A model generated the notes under the pieces. That model had not been told where the DNA came from and searched no databases. It was given only the letters and a program-made list of their open reading frames with translations. Made by a program: the position numbers and the translations under genes. Positions 9,880 through 23,915 of a stretch of 64,000 nucleotides of DNA are shown piece by piece (the stretch's first letter is position 1; the number at the start of each line of letters is the position of its first letter). Source of the DNA: Nymphaea colorata (lineage: Eukaryota > Streptophyta > Magnoliopsida > Nymphaeales > Nymphaeaceae); the NCBI RefSeq assembly GCF_008831285.2, contig NC_045141.1, forward strand, positions 19,526,848-19,590,847. Reading direction: 5' to 3'.

Positions 9880-12544
9880 TCAGGTCGGTTTAGGAAGTTG
9901 GGAACCAGAACACGCATTCACCTCCATGATTTCTGAATAGTCATTGAAGAAGGAGAAAAGCTATCCTTCTCTCTGTTACAAGGAAATTAAATTTGTTGAC
10001 ATTCCATGGGAAGTTGATTATGACTGGAAGATTCGATGGTGCATGAAATCGCTACAGGTCTTGTTTGCAAGATCCATTAATAGATGCACCGCGAATGCAG
10101 TTCAGCCACTACACGTGGTTGTGATCCCGTGCCCATTCTACTCTCTCAGGTCCAGATTGCTTGCAACCTGGTTGCACGAACTTCATGCAATTGCACTACA
10201 GAAATTACAGTCTGAAGATGTGAAAAGCTAACCGTATGGATGTAATCTTCATGGTCTGGAACATTTAATCTAAGCTCCTGGATCGCTTTACGGAGTTGAA
10301 ATTTTTGAAAAACTGGGTATTAAAATTTTTACAACCTGAATAAAGTGATTCAAGAATCTTTGGTTGCTAGGTTTTGGTCTATGATGTTGAAGTCCAATTA
10401 ATTAGTTTTTCCATAGAAGCTTTCAAAATTGACCTCTGAAGGTTTAATTTCATGAACTTTTTGCAAAACATCGTGACACCTGATCTGAGCTTGAATCCTC
10501 AATTCCTCGTCCATGGTCGCAGGTTGGAAACTGTTGTAACTTTCCAACAGAAAAACTGTATGTAACTTCGTGATCCAAGGGATAGGAACTTGTAGGTGTT
10601 GTCCACACTATGACAATGGTGGCAGTTTTTCCCTGTAACTTGTAGCCCATGAATGAGGTCAGCCAGCAAAAGGAAACAGTTCGTCATTGACCTTCACAAC
10701 CTGCGACAGAGTCATGTTTCTCTTTGTTTTTTGATTTATAGTGGTTGTAGAGTGTTTATCGTTCCTACTATGCATAAGCATCGATCTGACACGACACAGC
10801 AAATTCCTATATTACCTTTGTATGGTGGGCCACCTTTGGCTTTAGGCAATGTATCACTTGCTTTCCATGTGGGGGTTTCTCATCCTGATGCCGTTTGTTC
10901 TCGCCAGCCGGCTGTTCCCAAGTCGGTCATTAACTCATTGGCACCTTTCCTTCGCAAAAACATCAGACTTTCTTGGCCAGGTCGATCGATGTTCATTCGC
11001 CCCTTGCATCATGCTTTGTCGCTGCTGAAGGTCAGTTTCAGATGAAGTCGGTGGTGGAGTCCAGTCAAGCTCTTCCCACCCCGAGAACTGTAGTTTCGGA
11101 TTCCTTTACAAGCAGCCTGCCTTGCGTGGTGCATGGCATTAATTTGCTGGCGTGCCTGGTTTGGTGGTTCAATGCATTTCAGTTAATGCCTGCTTGACGG
11201 TCGCATAGAGAGAAAGTTACGTAATCATATTGTTTGGAGATCTCTGTTTCTTCTCTTTAAATAAAAAAATTTGTAGAAATACAGTCCTGATTTTGCCACA
11301 AATAGCTGCCTGCTTAACATGTTTTCTTATTCTTGGGTTCAGGAGCTTGTGTTCAATACAAGGGCTATAATAACCCCAGCTTGCGTATTAGGAATATAAA
11401 AAATGGAAATACTGGTACTTGATTTTCATTAATTATCTCCCTTATACCAACTTATTTTTCTTGGTGTACTTTCACGCCGTTCAGGCAACGAGTAATATGT
11501 AGTTCTTGGCAACAAGGAGATTTCAAAAGCAATTGAGCGCAACCGTAGCAGTCGCACATTTCTTTTGTCGTCCTTCGTAGTTCTTCCTCTGTCTCTTCTG
11601 TTTTTTTATTGGTTCAATAGAACAGCATATTTTTCGGTTCGATTTCTTATAATGGTGAGGTCTTACAAATGCCATTGAGTGTCTTCCGATCTTTCAAGTA
11701 CTGTTGGGTTTCTGAGTGGCATGAAAGAAGAAGAAGAAACAGATACTGCATTGGACCGCACTAGATGCTTGGTACTCCAAGTACTCCGATTACAGTATAA
11801 ACCACCAGGTTGGAATAGCAACTAGATGCTCAGGTCAACCCTGTGTGCACCAACTAGCTTATGTTTAACAAATTCAATGAGTCAATGCTGGAAGTGAACC
11901 ATCTTAAATCATTCATTTGAACAACTGCAATGAGGTCGGTCAAAGCTCAAAACTTGTTCCTGGCCAGTTGCCAGGTTCGTTTCCGTTCTACCCATAAAAA
12001 ATTAATGCTTTAAATCCTAAACACTAAGCTTCTTTGGTGATCAGGTGTAGCCTCATCAGAACTTTTTTCAAGTTTAAAGGAAAGGTAGAACCATAAATGC
12101 GATCCAAATTTTGGTACTTACCCAAGTGTTCTGATGATGAACTTCATCCAGGATACAGCCGAGCCCATGAGAACCATGTGCACTGTCGCCATTACAGATC
12201 CATCTGATTCTAGCTGCAAAGCCAATCATGTGTGCTCATCAAAGTGGATCTCTAACCTCTCTACAACCTCTTGGGTTTTGAATAGCATTTTCAGATCCAC
12301 CAGTGACGGCGCTGATGCGCAACCATATTAGCAGATGACCCGCATGCGGTGGTTTATGGTGCAGATCCGGCTCATCCCAACTTATTATCCGGGAAACAAT
12401 ATTTTGAGAAAATTTCACCAACTTTCGCAGCATCTTTGAAATTAAATTTATGATTGATGCCATCTTCCAAATCAAATGTATGGTAGTTGCAGACGTTTAG
12501 GCTCTCGTTAGGTTGCTAGGAGTTCGGATCTCGTTTGAGGATTT
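9880..12544. other. 3' flank of PUB copy 1 and spacer between duplicates
   Basis: Bases 9880 to about 10750 match 20168-21130 downstream of copy 2. They include an AATAAA at 10339-10344 that is also present at 20681-20686. From about 10790 the copies diverge. Bases 10790-11210 are unique to copy 1, slightly more GC-rich, with short open frames I do not recognise, perhaps a transposon remnant. Bases 11220-12540 show no gene or clear repeat. Confidence 0.45.
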
Positions 12545-14437
12545 GTTCAGTGCGGCCATGGATGTAAGAAAGACTGTTATTCTTAGCGAAGCGAAGATGC
12601 CGAAGACTAAAGTCTACTACTATTATACTGAAACACTAAGCTGATGCTGTATATTGAATTTCTTTGTTAAGTTAATGGCTATATATTAAGAATAACTTTT
12701 TTATGAATATATTGAAAATAACTAGAATATCCAGCATTGACTCTGACTATCTGGTAGCATTTTGATCATTGAAGCATCCATATAAAAATTTAGTTCCTGG
12801 CGACAGCTAATCGAGACAACTCACAACTGGGCCAGTCTCTCCCGAGAAAGATAGATAGACCCAGTCAACCAATAGACTAAATTATCTTAACAATGAGTTG
12901 TGAAGAAAGGATCTCTCTCTTACTTTTTCTCATAATGCGGCGCATTCATTGGCAGTCTTAGCCCTGGTACTTGGTGTCCTCTCAGAATGATGGACACCCA
13001 TTTACAGTCTTGGCCCTGCTACTTGGGATCTTTGCTTTGGCATGAAGTTTTCCTCATCCAAGTGTTACGGATCAGTTTCCGAATCGAAATGTTTCCTGAA
13101 AATGAATCAAGAACTCGGCTGGAATGGACTAAACAAATTTGCATCATTTCTTACAATTGGCCGATTCTACTCGAATTGACAGAAAAACTGTGCATCAGAT
13201 GAACGCGCCGAAGTTTTTTAACCATTCTGTCAATTTCTTTGACCATTTCGAGAAAACGATTCAACCCAAAAAACCAGTTTAACAACATAGGATGGCACAC
13301 TATTCGCAAAAAAGACGGTTCAACTGATCAACAACGAAAGGTTTCGACTGTTCATGGTGAGAAAGGAATGGCATTTATTAGCAATACCCAAAGATGGAAG
13401 TTTTTTATTCCCTTCTTACCGCAGCAAGAAATTCTTCCTTTTCCATTTCCCGAAAGCGAACGAGCCATGTGGTTTCCAACTTTATCGTCACAACGGATCA
13501 AATCCCGGGTGTATGCAGATGCCTTCAACCGAGCTCAACAGCTTCCGCTTCGTCGGAGGAGGAAGAGGAATATTCCAGGATCGTCCCCAACAGCGGGCGT
13601 TGACTCTGCAAGTCAGAAACAAAAGGAGAGGTGGGAGATGGGAGGCGGAAGGTTCCTTCAAGGTCGATCCATGGATGAAGAAGGCCAACGCAAGTAATCA
13701 CTTTTCGAATTTGGGTTTCAGTTGAAACATTCTTAATTCATGTAAATAAAATAATGGAAAGAACAGAGGAAAGCCAACAAGGAAAATGTGGATAGTTCAG
13801 GGAAGGCGGGGGGTTTCGTCTGCCACTAGAAAAAACTGCGGTGTCGTGGGAGGGAAGTTCGATCCTTGGTGGATGACATGAGATCCTGTTTGGATGGCTA
13901 CCTCTTCGAGATTTACCTTCGCTTTCTCTTCAAATTTCCCAATTTCGGCGACCAGGAACCGGTGGGGTGCCCAGGGATCATATTAAATTACTAGGGGTAC
14001 GGACTTTGAAATTCCCTGGAAATCGCGGTTTATTTCCCCGGTAAAAAGGAAAAGGCAGAATTTGGACTCCGGGGATCCTTCCTAGGTTCAGAATTTCGGC
14101 CGGGCAGAATCACGTTTCTTGATCTAAATTTTAGGCAGAATTTGGCACATTTAAAAGCTCGATGTGCAGTGCAGTTTGTGGACCTGTGGTGCTTGTAACT
14201 TCCGGTGGGATCATTTGCCGTGCGGTAGAAGAAACAAGAACAGGCCGCGTCCTTGCTTCGCTTGCTCGAGCGCGGGAACGGAACGACGCTGCAGAATCGA
14301 TGAGTTAGAAGATTAGGATCTTCTGAAACGGCGGGAAAACCCGGAAGAGCGGGAGGCTGTTGATCTTCTGAGCGGGAAAGAAACGGAAGCGAGATTTTGC
14401 TGCGCTGCGGTTTGAGGGTGCGCTGTGGGTCATTTGG
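12545..14437. other. 5' flank/leader of intact PUB gene
   Basis: Matches 867-2968 upstream of the first copy and probably holds promoter and leader. About two units of the minisatellite expanded in copy 1 lie at 12940-13030. Open frames near 13239-13725 do not keep frame with their counterparts near 1889-2250, so I treat them as non-coding. Confidence 0.4.
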
Positions 14438-17400
14438 ATGCCAGAATCCGGTGGATTCCACGACCTGATTGCGACGGAGGAGATCGCGGCGGGTCAGAGC
14501 AGGGAAGGAAGGGATGGGGCGGAGAGCCGAGCTGGTTCGCCGTCGCCATCGTCGAGAAAAGTGTATGTGGCGGTGGGGAGGAACATGAAGGAAGAGAGGA
14601 ACAAACTTCTATGGAGCCTTGAGGCCTACCAAGGAGCGAAGGTGGTGATCCTTCACGTTCATCAGCCCGACCAAATGGTCCCTGGCCCTTGTAATCTCTC
14701 TCTCTCTCTCTCCCTCCCTCTCTCTCGCTTTTTTTCGCAGTTCCAAGATCCATGGTTGCAATTCTAGATGAGATTTCTTCAAGAAAAAAGAACTTTCATA
14801 GGTTGATCGTTGCCTAGTCTCTTTCAAGTTGTGTTGTCCCTTCAGGATTTTGCAGTTTTAGAAGAAAAGGAAAAGGAACTTTATAGGTAGACCAACTTTT
14901 TGAAAGAAAATCCTGTTTTTCTTTAAAGTGGGTAGGGAGAATCTCTGTTTCTAGGAGACGGAATTGATTAACACAACAAACAAGGATGTTCTTCTCCGGT
15001 TTTTGCTACGTGTCTGTCTGTTCTGCTTAGAATCGGGAAAAAGGGCATCTCTTTTCTATAAAAAAAAAAAAAAAAAAAATCATCAGTGACTTGTGAATCA
15101 AAAGTTCGCAAACTCATCCTACTGTCTTTTGTGCAGACAACTTTGTTCATGACTTCCACTTAACCGCTTAACTTGAGATTTTGTTTTTACAAAAGTTTCA
15201 TTTAAGAAATTAAGGCAACCACCCACAGATTGAGCTCTGTTTTTGGTGCCTTTGACATGATTATCAGTTCCTGCGCTGCTTGATTCTCGCTTCCCAACAT
15301 CTTATGGATTGTTTTTGCTTGATTTCTTGTTTTCTTACAAATTCTGACTATCCAGTCAAGTCAGAATTGATTCAAGTTGGGTGCATTTGAAACTATAAAA
15401 TTCCTGTCTAATCAAGTTTATTCGTTTAAATATTATTGTTATTATTCTTAGTTTTTAAACTAGGTTTTTATCTAAAACAAGAGAGAAATTTACAGTTGGG
15501 GGGAAGATGCACGCTAGCAAGTTGAAGGCGTCCGAGTTAAAGGCATTCAGAGAGCTGGAGCGACAGGAGATGACGCAAGCAATTGATGGCTACTTATTGC
15601 TTTGTGCCTCCAAAAAGGTCTCTCTCTCTCTCTGTCAAAATGGTTTAGAATTTACAAAGTCTCATATGTAAAATATCTTTTCAAAATAATATATTACTTG
15701 TCGTTTACCGTTTAAAAAACAATACTTTTGTAGATCATAGTATCAATTAAATTAATTAGGTAGCTATTAATCAATTCATGTTCGCATCCTTATGTTTACT
15801 TAATTTAGATATTTCTTGTGCACACACATCCAATGTTAAATTGCAGCTCAATGACAGAAAATAGCTTTGTCCACCTGCTAGCGATTAGAATCAATACCTT
15901 TAAATTGAATATGTTCAAGAATTCATTGCTACCGAACATGTTTAATCATAATCCACTAAAGCTTTTCGCCTGACTCTAGCTTTCCATTAGGAAAAAAGAA
16001 AATGTAAAGAGAACTCTTTCCCACCGACCTTCTGTTGGTGTTGCAGGTAGAAGCAGAACGTCTCGTTATTGAATCGGAGGACGTGGGGAAAGGAATAGTG
16101 GAATTAGTTGCTCAACATGAGATTGAGGAGCTTGTCATGGGGGCTGCTGCTGACAAAAATTTCTCCAAGTATGCGTCCTTCATCCTCTCATCACTCTCTG
16201 TCTCTATCATCATTTCTTCCAATGTCGGGATCATAATGTCATAAAATTCGAAAAAAAGAATGAGGATCTTTGACAAACTCACTGTATTATTACAACCACT
16301 GCCGGCAATGACACTAGATCTTCAGATACATCAAGTTAATTGATCTTGATCGCTTTCCGCATATTTAATTTCAACAATGATTTTTTAACAGTTGGAGTTG
16401 TTGGATGCATGGTGGTTGTCATTCTCACAGGCAAATTTCATGAGCGTGACAAGCCAATTCTATTTAAGTATAGAGCTTAAAATCAAAATGATACAAAATG
16501 GTGCTCCTAGGAGAGTCAGTTTAAGCCTGAGTGGAATCCTGTGGAAAAGGCTCATCTAAATTTTTGGGTAGCTTAGAAAATCTTATGCGAGAGAAATCTG
16601 TTTGACAGGAGGATGAAGACGCCCACCTCAAAGAAGGCGATCTACGTGAACCAGCACGCCCTCCCGTCGTGCCGGATACGGTTCGTCTGCAAGGGCACCC
16701 ACATCCGAACCCGCGAACCTTACGCCTCGCTGTCGTCTCCCGCGGTGACGCCGAGCCCCACCCACCCCTCCTCCGGTTCCGAAGGCGGCCGCCGGAGCTC
16801 CTCATTCAGCCGCTGGTTTGGCTCCCCGCAGTCGAACTACGCCAACTCGCCGTCGCCGGAGGATGCGATCGGAAGGACGGAGGAGGTGCCGAGGAGTCTT
16901 TCTCTTAATTCCGTGGGGACGACTTGGTCTTCGTGCGAGGATGGGCAGTGTTTGTCGTCGCGGGCGTCGTCCTCGACGCTGTCAATGGAGAGGACCGGCG
17001 GCGAAGATGGTCCGCCGATGGAACCGGGTGTGGACGCTCCCATAGCCGCTGATCGTTCATTCCCGCAGACAGAGACTTCTGAAGAACAGGTATGGCACAA
17101 TTGCATATGCGTCTCTTAAACGGCTTACCCGCAGAACGTACTGTGATGAAAATATCGTCGATAAAATCACATTTTTAACTGCTTTTCAAATATCACTAGT
17201 CCATGGGTTTGTTTAAAAGTTTTATAAAGGATATTTAACTGGTTCTCATGAAGCTGGAAAGTGAAAATGCAGGTGCATGATCTGCTTCATCTAGATCTTT
17301 CTTGGCCCATGATTCCATGAATCCACATCAGTGTTTGGATCTGAGCCAGTTTTATAAACAATTGGGACCTTGCAGACAAAAGTTTTCTTATTGTGCAAAG

Positions 17401-20167
17401 AGATTGCTAAGAAACTTATGCTGATATAATAGGGAATACAAACCCGATTCTAAACTCGGAAATTCCAAACTTCAAGTTTATTTGCTATCTTCAACTAAAG
17501 ATGGTGAGGGGGGAATTTTTCTACTTATCCAGAAATGATAGCTGCACCAACCAATCTCGTCCATCATTCTCTGTCCGCAACTTTTCTCATGAAGAGAATA
17601 ACGTGACAGTAAAACCGTGTCGTAACTTTGCTATAGCATCAAAACAAGGTCTTTTTATGAAATTAGTTTTACTGCTAAAAGGTGAGTTTGTAGCATAGTT
17701 TTGACGTCATCCAAATCAGAACAGATAGCATATATGTTTACCATAACTCTCTTTTTGGTTACCTAATTCCCATTTATCTTGTAATGTGGAACTGATTAAC
17801 CAAAATCTGTATTCTAAGAAGAAAGAAAGGCTGTTACCACTTCAGTGACCAGACCTGCACTTACATTGGTGTTGGTGTGATTCAACGGTGTGTGTGAGAG
17901 ATATATTTATCAAGGCTTATTGTGACAACCGCAGTTTCAGCAACAATCCCTGGAAATGGAAGGAATGCTGGCCCGGTTGAAGAAAGCCATGGAAGAAGCA
18001 CAGGCTTCGAAGAAGGAAGCGTTTCAGGAGTCACAGTGGCGACAGCAAGCAGAGCAGGAGGCCCTCGAGGCCCTACGAAAAGTGAGTTGAATGGACAGCT
18101 TATCTTCTCTCCTCCTAACTCTTTACAATTTGGTAAGAACATCTTTCTTTCTCTTTCCCTCTCAGGCAAGGATAGCGGAGGTTTTGTCCGCAAAAGAGCA
18201 GAGGTTGAGGAAAGAGGCAGAGGCAGCGCTGTCAAAAGAAAGACTTGAGCTGGAAAAGCTAGTGGAGCAACACAAGGATGCCGTGGAAGAGATACGTGAG
18301 ATGTCCGTCGAGAAAGCTTCGCTTGAGAGAAGCATCACAGAAGTGGTGCGTGAGTTGGAAGAGAAGAATCAAAAGTTGGACGACCTTCTGCACGCGTTGG
18401 ATGAGATGGAGAGGGAAAAGCTGGAGATGCAGCGGCAGATGGAAGATGCAATGGCAAAGGTTGAAGAGCTCAACATCCGGCAGGAGGAATTTGGTGAAGC
18501 GTCTCGAATGGCGCACAGTTTCACGGAATTCTCTCTGGCAGAGCTGGTAGATGCTACCAACGGGTTTGACCCAGGATTGAAGATAGGGGATGGAGGATTT
18601 GGCACAGTTTACAGAGGACGAATACGCTATACGACTGTTGCAATCAAGATGCTGAACTCTGAGAGCATGCAGGGAGGGTCTGAATTCCATCAAGAGGTAA
18701 CTTGCTTCTTATGATCATTTCTTTTTGTATTCAAAAACCATAATTTTGAGATAGCCCATAAGTAAAGATCTAAAGTCTGGGTGAGTCGATAGTTCTTCCA
18801 TGTACAATATTTGTTCTTACTCCAAATTGAAATAGATCACAGAAAGCAAAACGTGATAGCTGAGTGACCTGTTTTCCTTCTTCCGACAATGAGATGGACC
18901 TAGCCGACCTGCTTGGCCATGTCTCTAGCCAACCAGGAGACCCTCAAAGTTTCTTGATGAACCAGAGGTACCTTTTTCTTTTCGTTTCGTTTTTTCTGAC
19001 AAATAATTCTTCTTCTGCAGGTGAATGTTCTCAGTAGAATGAGACATCCGCATCTTGTCACCCTTATTGGCGCATGTACTGAGTCGTGTGCACTTGTCTA
19101 TGAATACCTTCCGAATGGCAGCCTGGAAGACAGACTAAGCTGTAAGGACGGCACCCCACCATTGACATGGCAAGCCCGGACTAGCATTGCAGCAGAAATC
19201 TGCTCTGCACTTCTCTTCCTCCATTCTGCTGGTGTCGTTCACGGGGACCTCAAGCCTGGAAACATCCTTCTAGATTCCAAACTTTCTGCCAAAATCGGTG
19301 ACTTTGGGATCTGCCGTCTCCTCCCAGAGCAGGACTCAACTGTCAGCCTTTGCGTCACCACCAATCCCAAGGGCACATTCGCCTATATGGACCCAGAGTT
19401 CCTTGCTACCGGCGAGCTTACACGGCTTTCCGATGTCTACTCATTTGGGGTTATAATTCTGCAGTTGCTCACAGGGAGGCCACCATTGTGGATAGCTAGG
19501 GATGTCCAGAAGGCACACTTTGCTAGGAATTTGCAGGCAATCATTGATCCGACAGCCGGTGATTGGCCATTTGTTCAGGCAGTTCAGCTGGCCAACCTTG
19601 GGCTGGAATGCTGCAACATGAGCCGCAGATGCCGGCCAGATCTGGAAACAGAAGTTTGGAGGGTCTTGGAGCCATTGAAGGGTTCACTAGCACCATCAAC
19701 ACATTCCATGGTGACAGATTCTCGACGGCCTCCAGAATATTTCATCTGTCCCATATTCCAGGTTCGTATTACTAGAGATTGCTTAGACTATAACCTTGAA
19801 TTCTTTAACTAAGAACAGCATGTCAAATTATTTCATGTTGAAAATCTGCTGGAGACCGGGTCACGACGCCACTGTCTTCAGCTATTGCTCAGGAGCAGAA
19901 CAGGATCATCAGCCATATTTGTAATACTATACATATTTTGTTATAGTATTTATGCTTATCTTGTGAAAATTGTCAATAATGCAGGAAATCATGCGAGATC
20001 CTCAAGTGGCAGCTGATGGTTTCACATATGAAGCAGAGGCGTTACTGGGATGGCTGGACAGTGGCCATGACACTTCTCCAATGACGAACTTGAAGCTTAG
20101 CCACCTCAACCTGACACCAAATCGTGCTCTTCGCTCTGCAATCCAAGAGTGGTGTAGTCACTCCTGA
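14438..20167 (+). CDS. U-box domain-containing protein kinase, PUB32/33 type (intact)
   Basis: Predicted cytoplasmic E3 ubiquitin ligase with a receptor-like kinase domain. Exons 14438-14690, 15496-15617, 16047-16168, 16609-17089, 17941-18081, 18166-18696, 19021-19761 and 19985-20167 join without a phase error to 858 codons (857 aa), similar to known USP/kinase/U-box PUBs. Domains: USP-like, residues ~40-200; Ser/Pro-rich linker to ~326; coiled coil ~327-480 (E/K/L-rich); kinase from ~491 with GDGGFG 514-519, VAIK Lys534, HGD 624-626 and DFG 644-646; U-box ~787-857. HGD instead of HRD marks a non-RD kinase; the catalytic and metal-binding Asp are present. The U-box binds E2, while kinase and USP parts probably regulate or select targets. 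Candidate poly(A) signals AATAAA lie at 20367 and 20681. Exon borders agree with copy 1 and with the minus-strand paralogue. The exon-5 acceptor is the least certain border. Confidence 0.9.
15061..15079. repeat. Poly(A) tract in intron 1 of intact PUB gene
   Basis: Nineteen consecutive A residues in intron 1, not present in the matching intron of copy 1. Confidence 0.8.
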
Positions 20168-21248
20168 TCAGGTCAGTCTAGGAAGTTAGGAACCAGAGGA
20201 CGCATTCAACTCCACGATTTCTGTATGGTCATTGAAGGAGAAAAGCCATCCTTCTCTCTGTTACAAGGAAATTAAGTTTGATGAATATTCCATGGGAAGT
20301 TGATTATGACTCTGGAAGATTCAATGTTGCATGAAATCGCTGCGGGTCTTGTTTGTGAGATCCATCAATAAATGCACTGGGAATGCGGTTCAGTCACTAC
20401 ACCTGCTAGTGATCCCTTGCCCATTCTTGTCTCAAGTCCAGATTGCTCGCAACGTGGTTGCACGAACTTCATGCAATTGCACTTCAAAAATTACAGTTTG
20501 AAGACTTTTTCGAAAATCTTACTGTATGAATTTAATCTTCATGGTCTGGAACTTTCAATCTAATCTCCTGGATTATTTTATGCAGTAGTGGTGTACATAA
20601 GATTTACTGGAATTGGAATTTCAGTGGACTAAACATGTTGAAATTTTGAAAAACTCTGTTATAAAATTTTTAGAAACCTGAATAAAGTGATTCAAGAATC
20701 TTTGTTTTCTAGGTTTTGGTCTATGATGTTGAAGTCCGTTTAACTAGCTTTTCCAGAAACGCTTGCAAAATTGACCTCTGAAGGTGTAATTTCATAAAGT
20801 TTGTGCAATAACGTGACACCTGATCTAGCATGAATCCTCAATTCCTCGTCCATGGTCGCAGGTTGGAAACTGTTGTAACTTTCCAACAAAAGAACTGTAA
20901 GTAACTTGGTGCTGGTGGTCCACGGAGACAGAAAGTTGAAGTGCTGTCCACATTATGATAACGGTGGCAGCTTTTCCCTGTAACTTGTAGCCCATGAAAA
21001 AGGTCAGCCAGCAAAAGGAAACAGCTTGTCATTGGCCTTCACAACCTGCAACAGAGGCATGTTTCTCTTTGTTTTTTTATTTATAGTGGTTGTATAGTGT
21101 CTATTGTTCCTGCTATGCGTAAGCATCGACCTTACACTGCAAATACTTGTATATTACCTTTGTAAACTGAAAAATCCCCTTTCTTTTTCTGTGGTCCTGT
21201 GGGACAAACTCTGCATAACATTAGAAACTTCCAACCTTTTACATTATT

Positions 21249-21250
<2 letters not shown>

Positions 21251-21297
<47 letters not shown>
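21251..21297. repeat. (CT)n microsatellite
   Basis: About 23 uninterrupted CT units directly read in the sequence. Confidence 0.95.
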
Positions 21298-21301
<4 letters not shown>

Positions 21302-22739
21302 GACTATTACAACTAAATATGACAGATATTTATGGCTTTTCTGTGTATTTTTTGTAAAACCATACAAATCTAATCTATGTGCTTGACTTGCTAAGAATCA
21401 ACGCTTCGTTTTATTCAATTAAGGTGGTCATACAGGTATAATGACAATTTGAGAACTCAATGGCCCTCAAATTTCATAAATATTCTAGACTCAGAAAAAC
21501 TATATAGGTGACTTCGTGTTTGTAGACTGCTTGAATACAAGTACAAAGAATCATGAGGTGGAAGCAATAATGAACTGTTTAATCGTATTAAATCATCTTA
21601 CAAGTTGGCACATCATTTTCCTTTTCCCACGCCAGATCGTTACTTGACACCACATCTTAAGAAAAACATCCGGCACGAGCTGATCGTATGAATTCCAATG
21701 GCTTACGCTTCCCCTCTTCTCAAGTCAGACTGTATTCATGATCAATGTGATCAAGATTGGTAACAGGGGACATGCCATGGCCATTACTAGACCGTCAGCT
21801 GCGATTTGTAGATCCCTCATGATTTCCTGCATTCAGTTATCTTCCGGAAGTTTTCTCAGGTCAAATTCAGAATGTTTTCTGCAGCATGTAAATTGCAGAA
21901 ACATGTAAATGGGGGTCCAGTGGTTGCAATTCTATGTAGATCAAAATACGGCAGATGGGGAGTTCATGGATAGCCATTATCTTACGACGCTGGCTCTTGA
22001 CCAGGTAGGGCCCAGTGGTTCAAGTCAACTCAGATGGGTTCTCCGAGAACGTCCTAATCCTAAAATGTTACAAAAGAAAATGCAGGAGTAGAAAGGGTCA
22101 ATGAGCCTCGTTTTTCTTTTTCTTGACATTTTCTAACCCAAGAGGGCATTATTTCACAAGATTGAAGGGATAACTAGCGCGTTATGTACCTGTAGAGGAA
22201 GATGGCAGATACTTGTAAGGATGATTGTGAGGAGGACGTATTAATTCGAGGAAGATTGACGAGGCATGTTGTCAACTCTTTAAAGTCGTCGAAATTTATG
22301 GAGTTACTTTCGTTGTGGTTTTGAAGTCGTTGGATTAACTTGAGGATTCATGTTGGTTATCATTTGAAATAGTAAAAATCTTATATAAGACAAAGAAAGA
22401 GCCGATAAAATGGGAATATATACTGATAAAATTGGAATGATACAATGAAGATTAGGTTGGCCCAGCGCAAGGATGACACTCACAAATTGTGTGTGTTACA
22501 TATATATATCATTGTCACAAAAAACGTATACGAGTATTATGCGGCTAGAAATTTTGAGATATAATACAGTAAAGTTATATATCTCGAAAATAAAACAGGA
22601 AAATCTCGGTAAATTTTTTAAAAATTTAAAATAATGAATAAATACTTAAAATTATAAAAAATATAAAAATATAAAAAAACGTGTTTTTTATTTTCTGACG
22701 TTTTTTTTAAAAGACGCATTTTTTCACATTTAATAACAA

Positions 22740-22741
<2 letters not shown>

Positions 22742-22798
<57 letters not shown>
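22742..22798. repeat. (AT)n microsatellite
   Basis: About 28 AT units following an A/T-rich low-complexity stretch. Confidence 0.95.
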
Positions 22799-22802
<4 letters not shown>

Positions 22803-23915
22803 GAAGGCCCCATAGGCATTTTTAAACGACTGGAAACTTATGGTAGGGACATCAAATAGATCGAAAACCTTGAACCCTTATGTGAAAATCAGCCTGAAAA
22901 AACAACAGCTGGGATGGTCTCTCTCTCTTGGTTGCATATTCATCTAAACCTTCCAACGCTTATGTTGTTACATTAGTCCGGTGACTCCAAATACCAAAAA
23001 AACAATTTACCTTAACTTGTTTTGTACGAGCAAAAATTTTCACCCAGAGTCTTTCTCAGTCTCAATAAGCAGGATTCTCATGTCCTTCTCCCACATACTT
23101 TCATATTTGTTAGAAGTCTGAGTCTCACGGCATTATTTCGAGGAAAGACCGGGTCTACTGGTTTCTTGTGAATCCGACTCTGAGTCATATTTTCAATAAA
23201 TAATGACTTCTTCTGGAGGGAAGCAGATTTTAGTAATTTAAACATCAATTCTGACACAATCGTATGTGATGTGACTCCATCCAACTACCCCAATCTGAGA
23301 AGAGACTATGGATGGGTAAGTTTTCAACCAGCAACTTCAGAGCACGAGGATAGAGGATAAGGGCATCCTCCATATTTGAGCGCCATATTAAAATGCGTTC
23401 CTTCCCTGCCAGCATTTAAGTCAATCTTTCACTTTGCCATAGCAATTTCATGGTTCAGCGCACCTAATACCTACAATTTTGGAAACAAAAAGATAACAAA
23501 GAAATGCAGTACTTTAAAAAACTAATAAAGAGCTCTAAACAGTCATAACATATACTGTCATGTACATAGATATTTACAGACAATCAACATTACTACTGCG
23601 TGGCGCCTCTCCAAGACACATTCATGCGCACGCACCATAGCTTCCTTAGAAACAAAAATCAGCATTTACAGATTGTCAGACAACCCCTTCAACATTTAAC
23701 TACTAAACCACCTATTAGAGCAGAAATGCATTGTGATTGAACCCAGACAGGAACCAGAAACCATAAGGAGGGTGGGGATTGGCCAGAACGAGATGCAAAT
23801 TTGAATTCTATTAAGATACCCTTAATTTTAGCACCAATCCTGCGGCAGCTGGAGCCACAAACGCTAACTCCATCAAGAACCATACCTTCACAAAAGATGC
23901 CCACCACGAAGTTGT

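Larger units (their letters stand above)
867..10790 (+). repeat. Tandem segmental duplication, copy 1 (PUB gene plus upstream region)
   Basis: Aligns along its length with 12545-21170: upstream region, all shared exons, most intron sequence, and 3' flank to about 10.75 kb. The two ATGs are 11,469 bp apart and the two stop codons 10,288 bp apart. The offset therefore shrinks by 1,181 bp across the gene, mostly because of the LINE at ~6345-7860, which is present only in this copy. Borders are approximate and were judged by eye. Confidence 0.8.
12545..21170 (+). repeat. Tandem segmental duplication, copy 2 (PUB gene plus upstream region)
   Basis: Downstream member of the pair with 867-10790. 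It starts with the same GAAGCGAAGATGCCGAAGAC word found near 905 and carries the 5' flank, gene and 3' flank without the LINE. It serves as the reference for working out what was lost in copy 1. Confidence 0.8.
21171..23915. other. Spacer between two tail-to-tail PUB genes
   Basis: No gene is supported. It holds a (CT)n array at 21251-21297, an A/T-rich low-complexity block near 22560-22740 and a (TA)n array at 22742-22798. The short frames around 21909-22091 and 23078-23284 show no recognisable domain. The 3' ends of the plus-strand gene (20167) and the minus-strand gene (23916) face this spacer. Confidence 0.5.
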
